In this document: positions 1 through 12,946 of the stretch, piece after piece
Position numbering within the stretch: the stretch's first letter is position 1
Layout of the letters: each line of letters starts with the position of its first letter
Assembly (NCBI GenBank): GCA_017979445.1
Contig: JADQWC010000458.1
Coordinates: 1-64,000 of the forward strand
Length of the DNA: 64,000 bases
Direction: 5' to 3'
Origin: Akebia trifoliata
Lineage: Eukaryota > Streptophyta > Magnoliopsida > Ranunculales > Lardizabalaceae
Program-made: the position numbers and the translations under genes
Notes under the pieces: model-generated
What the model saw: the letters and a program-made list of their open reading frames with translations, nothing else
Database searches by the model: none
What the model was told of the DNA's origin: nothing

Positions 1-445
1 ATTTATGAAAATTTTATGTGAAATGATTGTGAACTTTATGAGGGGCATTTTCGTAATTTTGTCAAATTCTGTTAAAATTGGTGAAATGATTTATTTGGTT
101 CCGATTTGTCATTTTATATGTTCGAATGGGCTTTTCTAAGCGTAGCGTAGGCTCTAACGTTGTTTTGAGGTTAAGGGTATTTTGGTAATTTGGTCAATTT
201 TTAGTGATTTTTATCGTGAAGCTTCTTTTTGGTTTGCAAGATGATGATTTCTATGTTTCTAGGGTCGTATTTTCCTAGCGTAGCGTGGTTTCTAAGGTTT
301 TGTTAGTTTGAGATACCTCATCCGGATTTCTAAAACACATCTGGTAACAAAATAAAGCAATGGAATACACATCCATCATTGGGAATCATTGCGATCGGGT
401 TGACGAGTTGATTAATCAGGTGGATGCAAAAATGGGGTGTCTACA
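1..445 (-). mobile_element. Family A LTR fragment (A4), 5' portion of LTR
   Basis: Collinear with 61140-61584, the LTR of element A3, over its whole length, with scattered substitutions. It ends at 438-445 in TGTCTACA, the reverse complement of the LTR start TGTAGACA. No polypurine tract follows at 446, unlike at A1, A2, A3 and A5, so this end is an outer LTR edge: either the 5' LTR of a minus-strand element running off the left end of the window, or a solo LTR. The rest of the LTR is outside the window. Confidence 0.85.
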
Positions 446-879
446 TAGCTACATGCATCCAGATTGATTTCTCCACAAAATTTCACAAAAACTTCTATCA
501 CTTACCTTTACTTTCTTGGCTATACACTGATTGCTTATGCCAGTGTTGCTTTTCTTTTCCTTCACAGAGAGAACATCAATCTTTAAAGTCTAAACACATC
601 ACCCCACCTAAAATTTACAGCCACTATGAAGAGTGCAATCTAACAAAAAAAAAAAAAAAATCAAAGATTTCCTAAACCATTCCGCCAATACGCCAATGTA
701 TTTTCTTTTATTCGTTGTGGTCTCCAAACATACATCAAGGTGGTTGATCAATGAATTAAGTATGTGAACAAAATCTATTTAATAATTGATTATCATATCG
801 GTTTTTAAAAAACTATCGTTATAAACCTTTCTAGAGTTTGCTAAAAAAACCGCTAAAATTCTATTTATGAAAAAGCGAT
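446..879. other. Unassigned A+T-rich spacer
   Basis: No gene or recognisable repeat is seen. A run of about 17 A lies at 644-661. The sequence lies between the outer edge of the A4 LTR and the 3' noncoding region of another family A fragment, and could be older flanking DNA. Confidence 0.4.
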
Positions 880-2960
880 GTTATAAATCTTTATAGAATT
901 TTCGCGCAATTTTTCACAAAAATTAACCTTTATAACCTCGTTTTATTCGAAATCCAACATTAAGATTAAAACTTGAGCACCTCATTTTCCGCAGTGATGT
1001 TTTATATCATACCATTACATTCATTGGGTATGTGTACTTCAATTTTCATCATTTTCGTCAGCAAGAGAAAATCTCTAAGACTTAACACATTTCAAGTAAA
1101 GGAGAGTTTATTTCTCAATGATATAATAATAAATGTTCTAGAAGCATCCCACCATTATACACACGTGCACTTTTGCATCAATCGGATAGAATCCCTAAAA
1201 CTAAAGGACATTACACCCTCATCGTCAGTGAGAACTCACGCTCTACGACCTGACACCCTTTAGTCTGGGAAGATTTTTACCCTCAAGGATCTAGACATCT
1301 CGATGAATTGTCGAATATTACTACAAAATGAAATGTTACTGGTTTTTGCATTTGGATGCCGCACTATCCGTTAAAACGGATTTGTCATCTATAGTTTGTT
1401 TGCATCTTCTGCAAAAAGGGGCATTTGTAAATATTCCATTTTGCATCCGCCTGATTCAACAATCCATTATCTCGGTTGCTGTGAATTCCTAATGATGAGC
1501 AAAGAAAGCTAAGAGATCGAAAAGCTCGATTTAAGCTTCTTCGAACCCTTCTCGGATTCCTCAAATTCCTTTTCAATTTCCTTTATTCTTCAGCCCACTT
1601 GACATAGAATTACACATGCTTAGGATCGTCACCACATTTTATACTTGACGTAGGAAAATACATGCTTAGGTTTGCCCCTACGTTTCGACGATTTTAGAAA
1701 ACAATGCGATGCTAGGTACATGCGACCATGGGGCATAGAAATTATAATTTCTGGGTTCAAATGAAACTTTTCGCCAACATTTGACAAATAAAAAAATTAC
1801 CAAAATATCCCTGATATTTGGCATTATATCCCCTTTATATTCTCTATTTTGCTATCAAGGAATCCCAAGTGGCCAAAGCTACTTCCATATTTGCAAGGTT
1901 CTTTGTTTTTATTATTGTCTCGATTTCGTTCTTATCGATTTGATTGGTTGTTGCAAGAAAACAAGACTCGAACTCGAGCATGATTGACCACGAGTGTCAG
2001 ATTGTTTAAAGTTCATTAGTTTCAGGACTAACAATGCACCCATTCGTTATTCCAGGTAGACGATCCTCACCTAAAGATAAATCTATCAAAGGGCCTTACA
2101 TAAAATAATTATTGGGTCATTTTTTAGTGAATCGACTCACTGATTTTTGGTGTTAATAAATCATTCGAATTAATTATTTTTATATATAGAATTAGTGAGT
2201 CTTCCCACTGATTTTTGGTGTTAATAAATCCATCAAATTAGTTTTTCATATATAAAGTCAGTGAGTTAACTCACTGATTTTTTGGTGTTAGTAGATTGAT
2301 GGAATTAGTTTTATAAAGTTAGTAGGTCAACTCATTAATTTTGAAATCATTGGATCAATTAAGTCAAAAGTATTTTTTTTCTCTTTGAAAAACTTGATCA
2401 AATTAATTCATCGATTTTGGGTGCGCAAAACAAAAAATTGAATGTTTTCTTTAAAACATGTGCTTTGGAATATATTTTTTTGGCCACATGAGCCTTGCAA
2501 CGCTAATCTGGTGGATTAGAATTTTTTTCATGATTCTTTTACACAACCTATTGAGGAGAATTTTGTGTTAAATGAAAAAAACCATGTTGAAATTCAATTA
2601 TTTTGAAGGATCAAGGACATAGAATTTGATTGGTCAACCATAGTATAAAATGTTGATAATGATTAGACCAGCTTAGGATAGGACCCTTGGACCCCTCCCT
2701 TGACTTTGGTCTCTTCAAATTGACCCTATGATGATTTAGCCTATTAGCTTAACCTCGGTCTTTCTCCGTTGACCTTATGACCCTTTGAATCATAATAGAC
2801 ACCAATTGTTTTGATCGAGTGAGTTCGATGTCTAACACCTTTCGCAATCTACAATTTGATCCCTTACCCATTTCTCTTATTCGTGGATCGACCCAAATTC
2901 AATTTGAAATCATTCTTAGTTCCTAGACCTAAATTAGATAATGACTCCCAAAACCCCAAA
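880..2960 (+). mobile_element. Family A 3' end: internal 3' region, PPT and LTR (A5)
   Basis: From about 990 to 1425 the sequence matches the 3' internal region of A1 (36600-36977) and, in reverse complement, of A2 and A3: degenerate blocks such as 'ctctaagactt...', 'cgctctacgacctgaca' and 'atgccgcactatc' recur in order. A polypurine tract (about 1411-1425, gcaaaaaggggcat) precedes an LTR starting at 1426 with TGTAAATATTCC. The LTR ends near 2960, in a stretch (2821-2955) matching the U5 of A2, including the 'tctaacaccttt' block at 2830. Its LTR resembles A2 more than A1 or A3. No coding part remains, so it is a truncated old insertion. Confidence 0.75.
2106..2345 (+). repeat. Tandem repeat inside the A5 LTR, about 66-bp unit, 3-4 copies
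   Basis: A unit reading roughly 'gtgagtcgactcactgatttt' followed by 'ggtgttaataaatc' recurs at about 2130, 2195, 2263 and, degenerately, 2320. Each unit contains a short palindrome-like pair (gtgagt...actcac). Other family A LTRs hold unrelated tandem repeats at the same relative place (37757-37890 and 60640-60800). Confidence 0.75.
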
Positions 2961-3615
2961 AATCCCCCCAAGCAACTTTTTCTATTTAAAAAGTGTAGAG
3001 GCTCTTTCACAAAGGCAGCAGGTAAATGTGATAAAGGTTTACATATAAGCAATTTATTACCATAGCTCCATTAATTTAAATATTTCATGATAGTTTTACT
3101 GTCATATTTGATGTAACCTTAAAACTACTTCTACAAGTTCATTAGATTAAATGTAGTATAATATTCAATTCCTTTCTCTTCAACTTTTTAAGTTCTCCAT
3201 TGTTGTTTGTTCATTTTATACTTTCTTTTTAAGTTTCCCATTTCAATGTTATGGTTTTTTTGTTGTTCTATGTTAACATTTACATATGGGGGTAAAGCTA
3301 CAATAGAGGAGAGAGGTGGGTTTAGCCTAAACTTTGGGTGGTGGTGGGGGGTGTAATGTTAGAATTGCTCTGACTAAATGATTTTTTAGTGATTTTTTTT
3401 TTTGGTTTGTGCGTGTGTGGGCTTGGGGGGTTTGAAATTATGTAAATTTGATATCGATTACTTATAGGGAATCAGCAAGAAGTTGATTAGAGAAACATAT
3501 TTTGTTTTTGCATTTTAAGATAAACCCCACAAGAAGAAAATATTTTATTGTTTTAATGAAGACTTGGGTTTGTTTGTTTAGTGGTATTTTGAGTTGAGTG
3601 CTACTTTGAGGAAAG
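2961..3615. other. A+T-rich interval upstream of the GPDH fragment
   Basis: No coding region is recognised. A G-rich stretch (3335-3355) and T-runs are present. The part just before 3616 may be old 5' untranslated or intron sequence of the dehydrogenase fragment that follows. Confidence 0.35.
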
Positions 3616-4030
3616 ATGGTAGGAAATTCTAAAGGAGTAGCCAATAACATTAACACAAATGGGTATGCTCTGAATTCTAATGGTGTTGAGGAAAAATTTG
3701 ATGAAATTCGCCGTCTTTTCTATAAATCCAATGGTGACTTGCTGAAGATCGTTCGATGTCAGGGCTGGTGCTTGGGGTAGTTTTTTTTTCAGCTATGGCC
3801 ATCTTTGGGAAAAAAAATTCAGATCAGGATATGGAAAAGGCCTTGTAGGTCAGTTGATAGAGCCACTGCAGAGAACCTATTTGAAATAATTAATTCAAGG
3901 GAAAACATATTGAGACGACTCATTTGGCATTGCACATACTTGAAGTATGTTGAGACAAATCGACAATGCTCTAATTTGTATTCAAGGGAGGACATATTGA
4001 AACAACTCATTCTGCTGCATGGAATTGTTC
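3616..4030 (+). pseudogene. Decayed N-terminal fragment of plant cytosolic NAD-dependent glycerol-3-phosphate dehydrogenase
   Basis: An ATG at 3616 opens a frame reading MVGNSKGVANN and then EEKFDEIRRLFYKSNGDLLK, the N-terminal pattern of plant GPDHC1-type enzymes (dihydroxyacetone phosphate + NADH to glycerol 3-phosphate). After KIV the frame breaks. Two single-base deletions (near 3750 and 3780) displace the expected dinucleotide-binding motif GAGAWG, which can be read across the two frames. The frame then resumes at about 3812 with [26 protein letters not shown] and LRRLI...YLKYVE, all characteristic of the family. After about 3960 similarity fades. A weak THEVF at 4044 may be a further remnant after an internal deletion. 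The C-terminal catalytic domain is absent. Assignment is from recall of the family, not from a search. Confidence 0.72.
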
Positions 4031-4600
4031 TAATTTGTCTCACTCATGAAGTATTTGGGAGCAGGGGTATTTTTTCTCTCAAATTTGAGATCTTATTTTT
4101 TTACCCAAAAACTGTAACTCTAACACCAATGCCGTCAATGGAAGAAGACGATGTGTAGGGGTACATAGTGACTTAGAGATGGCTTTTGATATTTCGAAAG
4201 ATCTATATAGTACTTGAAAACTATTTAAGTCTCAGATGAAGCTCTTTAAGTCCCAGAAGATCTCTTATGAATATTGTAAAATGGAGAGTCCTTGTTACAA
4301 AGTGAAAAATTGCAAACGCAGGGAATATTGTTCCGAAAGTTAAAACATATATGGAGGCAATTCTTTTATTCTTTCTCTTGTTCGGCTACAATTCTTGTTA
4401 TTTATTTATTTATTTTTATTGTTGTTAACACCATTTCTGTTCATTTTCCTTAGACCTTTTCCACTTCCTTTATAGCTGCAACCCAAGGGGCAAGTGATGT
4501 TTCCTATAATTGATAATTATCGATTTTGTTATCATCTTTTGCCTTCCTCCTCATTTTTCAGCAATGTGGTGAAGCATCTCTAGAACATCTCCTAGTCTCC
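4031..4600. other. Unassigned interval
   Basis: No gene is seen. Includes a short T-rich tract (4395-4420) and A+T-rich sequence between the GPDH fragment and the protease end of the minus-strand gypsy remnant. Confidence 0.35.
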
Positions 4601-5060
4601 ACAAATTTCCATTGGTCTCTATTTGCTAAGGATTCTTAGTACTTGGTGGTAGGGTGAGGGAATTTCTCTCATCAAGTGTATCCATTTCCTCTCGAATATT
4701 ACATTATAGGCTGAGTCGGAATCTATAACAATAACTTTTGTCAATACAACCTTTAGTCTTGCTAAAATGGGCAAGGAAATTTGTCCCACTGGAAAGGTTG
4801 GCATGCCCTTAATTAAACACCATGGTTTGTGCCGACTAGAGACTTAATGATACACCCACTTTTTCTACTGCTCCGAGGAACAAGATGTCAACTGCACTCC
4901 CTACATCGATCATGATCCTTCTCGAATCTATGTTTTCGACTAGAAGTATTACGACCAAAGCATCGTAGTAGACTATGGCAAATCCTCCATGGTCTTCTTA
5001 AGTGAATATTGTGGCTTTATCTCCCCAAATTGACTCTAGGACCTTTGCGACATTCATCCC
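4601..5060 (-). pseudogene. Retropepsin fragment of Ty3/gypsy element
   Basis: The minus strand encodes RRIMIDVGSAVDILFLGA near 4930-4870, aligning with the retropepsin active-site block where D-[TSN]-G is usual; here it reads D-V-G, so the active site is probably lost. Further down, SDSAYNVIF..KWIHLM (4760-4650) matches the C-terminal protease block SSYNAILGRPWIH of plant gypsy elements, followed by PSPYHQVLR. Stops lie between the blocks. The sequence stops matching any pol domain at about 4600. Confidence 0.7.
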
Positions 5061-5199
5061 CATTGAGACCTGATATACTCTGATTTAATGTCTTACTTTC
5101 TTCACTTGCATTCGGGCGTCGTTCCCTATTTGTTTCTCCGCACTGTATTATCCATAAATTGTGTGGACTACTCTACGTCCCTATAGTTCTCATTGTGGT

Positions 5200-6515
5200 T
5201 CTTCTCGGGGTGAAGGAGGAGGCACTTCTTCACCTTGTCGCCTTCACCGTCCTTTTCCCTTCGTGGTAGCTGCCACATATTTCTTGAGCTTCCCATCCTC
5301 AATCATATCTTGAATGATATTTTTGAGTCTATATTAATCATCTGTTGGATGATCCCCAGCCTTATGATATTCATAGTAGGACTTCCCTCGGTAATCTTTC
5401 GATGGTGGAATAAAGCTTGGATCGTCCTAGATATATCTCAGTATTTTTGACATTTTCGTGTTCAATGTTATATAACTTTTCCTTATTTTCTACACCGACT
5501 TTCCCCTTGTATCCTGACTCTTCTTGCTTTTGACCTTTGGTTTCCTAGGTTTTTCAGTTTCTTTCATTGACTTTATCAAGTTCACCATTCTTACTACCGA
5601 AGTATGTCTCCTACTTTTCATTGTCTCCTCTACCATGATGTATTTTTCAACTTTCAAGTATAGGTCCTCCAATCGTGTGGGGTCGACTTTGATTAACGAA
5701 TCATGTAATCGAGTCCCCAGTGTCATCATCGTCGTATAGGCCGCATTTATGATTGCTTCAATTGGATTCTCCACTATTAGTGACCTCATTCTGAACCTGG
5801 CAGTAAAAGCTCGAATTGACTCGATGGTTTTTTGCTTTAAGTGAAATAAGGTGTTCACTCCAACCTTCTTCTTCCGATTATGAATGAACTATGTGACAAA
5901 GGTTTCTTCAAGCTTAGAGAAATTGTTGATTGGCCTCGGAAGTAAGCCCTAAAACCATGCGATGGCTCCTTGCTTGAGCGGTAATGGAAAAAATTTGCAA
6001 AGTAATGCGTCGTCTTCTTGGTATAGACTCATCTAGTTTCGGTAATGGAAAACGTGGTCCAAGGGGTCCTTCGTCCTATCGATTCCCTCAAACTTTGGAG
6101 GATGAAAATTTTCTGGCGGGTCGGTTGCTAAAATTGGTGGAGAGAATGATGTTCCTCGAAGCTCCCTGATGATGTCGTGAGCAAGCTAGTTTGCATCCAT
6201 CCCCCTATTGTTTTCATCGTCCCTTCTTCGGAGAAATTCTTCGACTTCTTCCTTTGTGATGGGATTTTAGGCCTCTAAATTCCCTTCATGCATGTGTGTT
6301 CTTATTGAATTCATAGTTTGCTCGAGTTTCATACATTGGGTTCCGTCGTGCCAAGGTTTGTTATGTTGCTCCCCCCTGCTTTCTAGCACCTCTCTTGTTT
6401 CTGATCTCTCCAAGAACATCTGTCTTAACTGTTCATTATCTCTTTTAATTGCTTGAATATCGTCCATCTGTTTTTGAAGCCCTTGTTGCATCTTCGTTTT
6501 CATCTCAATTAGCAT
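5200..6515 (-). pseudogene. gag of the Ty3/gypsy remnant (copy 1)
   Basis: The minus frame starting at 6515 gives a coiled-coil-like N-terminus rich in M, Q and E (TKMQQGLQKQMDDIQ), then after interruptions the retrotransposon gag core: PPKFEGIDRTKDPLDHV (about 6110-6050), CKFFPLPLKQGAMAWF and FHLKQKTIESIRAFTARFR (about 5850), then DSLIKVDP and EKYIMVEE. A degenerate zinc-knuckle region follows; in copy 2 it reads YEYHKIGDHPTDDCYRLK. Several stops and a frame change between 6270 and 5860 make it non-functional. It has lysine-rich C-terminal sequence as in nucleocapsids. Confidence 0.72.
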
Positions 6516-7289
6516 GCACTGGACAACCTACATTGGGTCTTGCAGAACTAAGGGAGCATTCGCTGGCAGAGGGTCTACTGGTGGAGAGTTTGCTGGTGGA
6601 GGATTTGCTGGTTCCCTAGTCTCTTCTCTCCTTGGTTTTCCCAAGTTGGTAGTTTTTCCTTGTATCGCTTACCACGAATGGTGTTGTAGATCCAATTTTT
6701 TACACTACCTCGAGATTTTCAATTTTTGCCTTGAATTTGTAATTCCTATACTCCTTAGTGTGCCTGCAACACAACCTCTCTGAAGCCCTAGTCAAATTTA
6801 GTGTAAAAATTAGGAAAGTCTCCATATGTAAAAAAAAAAAAAAAAGCCTACCTTTTATGTCATCTCCCTCCTTTATTTATAGAGATCCCATCCTGATCTT
6901 TTCGTATCCTTTGTTGTTGTCATCTTCCTTTCAATTCAAAATTGTAGTTGGAATGTATTTCCTTTTGAGACACATCTGGATTCACTGAACTACTTTTAGC
7001 AACGGATTCCACGTATTTAGGATAATCCCTGATTTTTCGTTAATTAGATCCCTTATAGTTCAGAGTTCAAATATCTATTCTGTCACTGTTATCCCAAGGC
7101 CCGATTTCGAGTTAGGCATTGGATTTATCTATCGTCTTATGTTTTTCTTGGATTCGGATGGTCAAGACGTTGTTTCATGACTTTGGGACTCGATTTCACC
7201 CTTTGCCGTGTGTCATCGTATGATGTCACCATGAGAATAATCATACACAAATACTATAAAACAAATATTCCCATATATATATATATATA

Positions 7290-7670
7290 GGGTCCCGTTC
7301 GGCACCCTAAGTTTTACCACACACTTTAACAAACGCGTTTTGTCCTACATGGGTTAGAAGTTTCGGAATGGGCTGATTTTTGGTGAGGATGATCTCTATG
7401 GTGAGGAGATCATCCTCACCAAAAATCAGCTCATTCCAAAGCTTCTAACCCCATCAAAAATGATTTACAAAAAATTGACGGTCCACGATTTTTCAACTTG
7501 TAAACATGGGGCTAAACATTTCGGAATGGGCTGATTTTTGGGGAGGATGATCTTCTAATCATAGAGATCATCCTCACCAAAAATCAGCCCATTCCAAAAC
7601 TTTTAACCCATGTAGGACAAAAAACGTTTGTTAAAGTGTGTGGTAAAACTTAGGGTGCTGAACATTTCCC
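7290..7670. mobile_element. Foldback MITE M1
   Basis: Terminal inverted repeats: GTTCGGCACCCTAAG at 7297 against CTTAGGGTGCTGAAC at 7649-7663, extending inward over about 60 bases with few mismatches (...tttaccacacactttaac...). It sits between (TA)n tracts (7274-7288 and 7673 onward), consistent with a TA target. The interior is itself made of hairpins: 'gggctgatttttggtgagga' at 7370 pairs with 'tcctcaccaaaaatcagctc' at about 7411-7430, and a second such hairpin lies at 7528-7593. No coding capacity. Absent from duplication copy 2, so it inserted after the duplication or was lost from copy 2. Confidence 0.85.
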
Positions 7671-7698
7671 ATATATATATATATATATATATATGTAT

Positions 7699-8106
7699 GG
7701 GTCAGGTTCAAGGGCCATATGAGAAAACATATGTAAAAACTTTCGTTTTAATAAAATTTTAAAATATGAGTTAGAAATTTTGGATTGAGCTGATTTTTTG
7801 TGAGGATGATCTCTATGATGGGAAGATCATCAAAAAAAAAAAAAAAATCAGCCCAATCTGAAACTTCTAACCCCATTAAAAGTGATTTAGAATGTGGACC
7901 GTCGATTTTTTACCAATTTTTATCACTAATTTGTAAATCACTTTTGATGGATTTAGAAGTTTCTAATTGAGCTGATTTTTTGTGAGGATGATCTTTTCAT
8001 CATAGTGACCATCATTGCAAAAAATCAGCTCAATCCAAAACCTAACTCTTATTTTGAAAAACGAAGTTTTTTCATATGTTTTCTCATATGGCCCTTGAAC
8101 CGCCCC
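7699..8106. mobile_element. Foldback MITE M2
   Basis: A perfect 29-bp terminal inverted repeat at 7705-7733 and 8073-8101 (ggttcaagggccatatgaga...). The interior holds nested hairpins containing the same module as M1, an approximately 30-base 'gagctgatttttggtgagga' plus 'tgatctctatg'. It is flanked by (TA)n at 7673-7694 and 8108-8131. It is non-coding, differs from M1 in its termini, and is also missing from duplication copy 2. Confidence 0.87.
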
Positions 8107-8273
8107 CTATATATATATAATATATATATATAACCCAATTATTATCATAATATAAAGCAATTATATTTAAAATAATATATAAGTTAATAAATTTTCAAAA
8201 CATTAACCTTATCACTAATTTATTTATATATTTAGAATTAGTCTATACTCTATACTTAATAGGAACCACATAC

Positions 8274-8579
8274 ATGTTGGAGGATACAACCATATTTGAA
8301 TTCCATGTCACTAAGAAGATCGTGGTTGGGAAAATCATTCTATCACAATATTTGAAGTTTGACCTAAATAAAGTATAAATCCAAAAATTTCAATTTCAAG
8401 TCAAGCTTTCATGAGGATGAGAATGTATGTTGGAGGATACAACCATATTTGAATTCCATGTCACTAACAAGATCGTGGTTGGGAAAATCATTCTATCACA
8501 ATATTTGAAGTTTGACCTAAATAAAGTATAAATCCAAAATTTTCAATTTCAAGTCAAGCTTTCATGAGGATGAGAATGT
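8274..8579. repeat. 153-bp tandem duplication
   Basis: Two adjacent nearly identical units, 8274-8426 and 8427-8579, each beginning around 'atgttggaggatacaacc' and ending 'catgaggatgagaatg'. I see only a few mismatches. The equivalent position in duplication copy 2 (12615-12780) has a single unit, so this arose in copy 1. Confidence 0.92.
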
Positions 8580-9200
8580 GAGGATGAATCAATCTTTCAA
8601 ATTGACAGATTTTAAAGCTTGGTTACAAATTTCAAATTTCTAAAATAATATATTAAATTAATTATAACGAAAATTCTAATATTAAATAAATATTAAATTT
8701 TTTATAAGGGGGTAAGCATAATTTCACCAATTTAATAGGAGAGTCAATCTAAAATACTCAAAATCATTTTTCCTACATACCCATCTGTTTGTGGCCTTCA
8801 AAGATAAATGAGTGGTGAACTCGTGATGAATGCACGCAGTTGGATTCGCAGCTGACATGATAAAAGCACAAAATCATAGACCATTTTCATCCACATACAC
8901 ATCTGTGGACTTGTCACATCAGCTGCCTATCCAATCGCGTGCGTTCATCATTAGTCAAGATAAATTTCCCTCGTGGTCTAAACGCGTTTGTAAACAAGAC
9001 CTAAGCAATAATGAATGGTTCCCACTGACAGAACCTTTTTTTCAAACAGATTCAGTGCTAGTTTAAAAAAAAACACAGTTTCAGCCAAAGCCAAACAGAA
9101 CATATTTCAATCCAAACCAACCCCAAAATTTTTACCGTAAGACTTCAACAATAAATATCTAAGTTAATAAATCAAGAAATCAAATAAGAGTCAAAAGGAA
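8580..9200. other. 3' flank of the chitinase gene
   Basis: A+T-rich sequence without a gene. It is conserved with 12780-13610 of the second duplication copy, apart from small indels and an (AC)n tract in copy 2. Confidence 0.5.
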
Positions 9201-9207
9201 AATAAAT

Positions 9208-9213
9208 TTTATT
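9208..9213 (-). terminator. Putative polyadenylation signal of the chitinase gene
   Basis: On the minus strand the sequence reads AATAAA about 32 bases beyond the stop codon, in an A/T-rich context typical of plant near-upstream elements. The same signal is kept in the duplicate copy near 13625. Confidence 0.5.
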
Positions 9214-9244
9214 TAGGGTTGGCCAAGTAAGACCAATTCATATT

Positions 9245-10240
<996 letters not shown>

Positions 10241-10481
10241 TTGACTTGGGACAGCTTAGAAGTCAACTAAATTTTAATATTGAATTTGTAAAATATTTTA
10301 TTTGATTCTGTACTTCAAGGAGTTTAGAAAGCTATTTCATTCATAATTTAATACCGCACAATCTTATGAGTCCAAGAGGCTCACTTGTTGATGGACCGGC
10401 ACTCGGTGATTTCTAATAATTGGATTTGAGTTTTTCTTTGTTATAGACTTATAGCGGTCTTATGGACTACTTTAAGATAAA
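10241..10481. other. Upstream region of the chitinase gene, up to the duplication junction
   Basis: A+T-rich, non-coding. It is present once only, because the second chitinase copy has lost its 5' half and promoter. It ends where the gag remnant repeats begin. Confidence 0.45.
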
Positions 10482-12430
10482 TTGTGTGAACTACTCTGCG
10501 TCACTATTATTCTCATTGTCGTTTTTCTCAGGGTGGAGGAGGAGGCACTTGTTCATCTTATTGTCTTTGCCGTCCTTTTCCCTCCGTGATTGCTGCCACA
10601 TATCTCCTAAGTTTCCCGTCCTCAATCATATTTTGAATAATATTTTTGAGTCTGTAGCAATCATCTGTTGGATGATCCCCAATCTTATGATATTCGTAAT
10701 AGGACTTCCCTCGGTAATCTCTTGGTGGAGGGATAAAGCTTGGATGGTCCCGGATATATCTCAGTATTTTTGACATTTTTGTGTTCAATATTATATAACT
10801 TATCCTTGTTCTCCATGCTGACCGTCCCCTTGTATCCTGGCTCCTCTTGCTTCCAACCTTTGGTTTCCTAGGTTGATTAACGACTCATGTTGTCGAGTCC
10901 CCAGTGTCACTATCGTCGTATAGGTTGCATATACGATTCCTTTATTTGGATTCTTCACTATTAGTAACCTCGTTTTTAACCTGGCAATAAAAGCTCAAAT
11001 TGACTGGCATATTTTTTTTTTTACTTTTAAGTATAACAAGGCGTTCATTTCAACCTTCCTCTTCCAATTATGAATGAATTGTGTGACAAAAGTTTCTTCA
11101 ATCATAGAGAAATTGTTGATTAGCTTCAAAGGTAAGCCTTAAAACCATGCGATGACTCTTTGCTTGAGCGTTGATGGAAAAAGTTTGCAGAGTAGTGGGT
11201 CATCTTCTTGGTACAGACTCATCTGGTTCGGTAATGCAAAACGTGGTCCAAGTGGTCATTCGTCTTATCAAATTCCTTAAACTTCGGAGGATGAAAGTTT
11301 CCTGGTGAGTCAATTGCTAAAATTACTGGAGAGAATGGTATTCCTCAAAGCTCCCTAATGATGTCACGAGCAAGCTAGTTTGCATCCATCCCTCGATTGT
11401 TTTCATCGTACCTTTTTCGAAGAAATTCTTCGACTTACTCCCTTGTGATGGGATTCTAGGCCTCCGAATTCCCTTCGCGCATGTGTTTTTTTATTGAATT
11501 CACAATTTGCTCGAGTTTCGTACGCTCGGTTCCGTTGTGCCGAGGTTCGCTATATTGCTTCTCCCTGCTTTCTAGCACCTCCCTTGTTTATGATCTCTCC
11601 GAGAGCATCTGTCTTAACTATTCATTCTCTTTTCTGATTTCTTGAATGCCGTCTCTCTGTTGTTGAAGCCCTTATTATATCTTTGTTTTTATCTCAATCA
11701 GCATGCACTGGACAACCTGCATTGGGTCTTGTAGAAATAGGGGAGGATTTGCTGGCAAAGGGTTTACTGGTGGAGAGTTTGGTGGTGGAGGATTTGCTAA
11801 TTCCTCAGTCCCTTCTCAAATTGGTCTTCTTATGTTGGTAGTTTCTCCTTGTATCGCTTTCCACGGATGGTGCCAAATTGTAGATGCAATTTCTTACACT
11901 ACCTTGAGATCTTCAACTTTTGCCTTGAATCTATAATTTATGTGATCCTTGGTGTGCCTGCAACACAACCTCTTTGACGCCTTAGTCAGATTTAGTGTAA
12001 AAATTAACAGATTTTCTGTATGTAAAAAAAAAAAACGTACTTTTTATGTCCTCTCCCTCTTTTATTTATAAAGATCGCATCCTGATTTTAGCATATCCTT
12101 TGATGATGTCATCTTCCTTTTAATTCAAAGTTTTAATTGGAATGTATTTCCTTTTGAGTCACGCCTGGATTCATTGAACTAATTTTAGCAACGGATTCCA
12201 CATATCTAAGATAATCTCTGATTTTTCGTCAATTAGATCCCTTATATTTCAGAGTTCGAATATATGTTCTGTCACTTTAATCTCGAGGTCCGACTCTAAG
12301 TTAGGCATTTGATTTATCTATCGTCTTATGCTTCTTTTGGATTCGGATGGTCAAGACGTTACTTCATGACCTTGGGACTCGATTTCACCCTTTGCCATGT
12401 GTTATCGTATGATGTTAGCACGAGAATAAT
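10482..12430 (-). pseudogene. gag remnant of Ty3/gypsy element (copy 2)
   Basis: Second copy of the minus-strand gag region. The zinc-knuckle stretch is readable at 10690-10600 (YEYHKIGDHPTDDCYRLK, with the first Cys replaced by Tyr), followed by NIIQNMIEDGKL. Relative to copy 1 it has extra deletions (for example at about 10870, where part of the gag core is missing) and more stops. It starts within the element, so the protease part is not included. Confidence 0.72.
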
Positions 12431-12921
12431 CATCCACAATTACTATTAAAAAAAAAAAACTCTCATATATATATAACCCAATTATTATCATGATATAAAG
12501 TAATTATATTTAAAATAATATATAAGTTAATAAATTTCCAAAACATTAGCCTTATCACTACCTTATTATCTATTTAGAATTAGCCTATACTCTATACTTA
12601 ATAGGACCCAAATACATGTTGGATGATACAACCATATTTGAATTCCAGGTCACTAAGAAGACCGTGGTTGCGAAAATCCTTCTATCACAATATTTAAAGT
12701 TAGATCTAAATAAAATATACAATTGAATCAATCCAAAATTTTCAATTTCAAGTCAAGCTTTCATGAGGATAAGAATGTGAGGATGAATAAATCTTTCAAA
12801 TTGACAGATTTCAAAGCTTGATTACAAATTTCAAATTTCTAAAATAATTGATTAAATTAATTATAATAAAAATTCTAATATTAAATAAATATTAATTTTT
12901 TGTAAGTCATATATGCAAATG

Positions 12922-12946
12922 TACACACACACACACACACACACAC
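12922..12946. repeat. (AC)n microsatellite
   Basis: About 12 uninterrupted AC dinucleotides in the spacer of duplication copy 2, absent at the equivalent place in copy 1. Confidence 0.95.

Larger units (their letters stand above)
4601..7250 (-). mobile_element. Ty3/gypsy remnant: leader, gag, zinc knuckle and protease (copy 1)
   Basis: Read on the minus strand, this is a leader (about 7250-6520), gag (6515 to about 5200) and retropepsin (about 5060-4601). No RT, RNase H or integrase follows and no LTR is recognised. The part from 5155 to 7250 is repeated at 10482-12430 as part of a tandem duplication. Multiple stops and frameshifts are present. Confidence 0.8.

Noticed and set aside
1781..1987. 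Small plus-strand open frame in A5
   Set aside because: Lies wholly in LTR sequence and has no homology I recognise.
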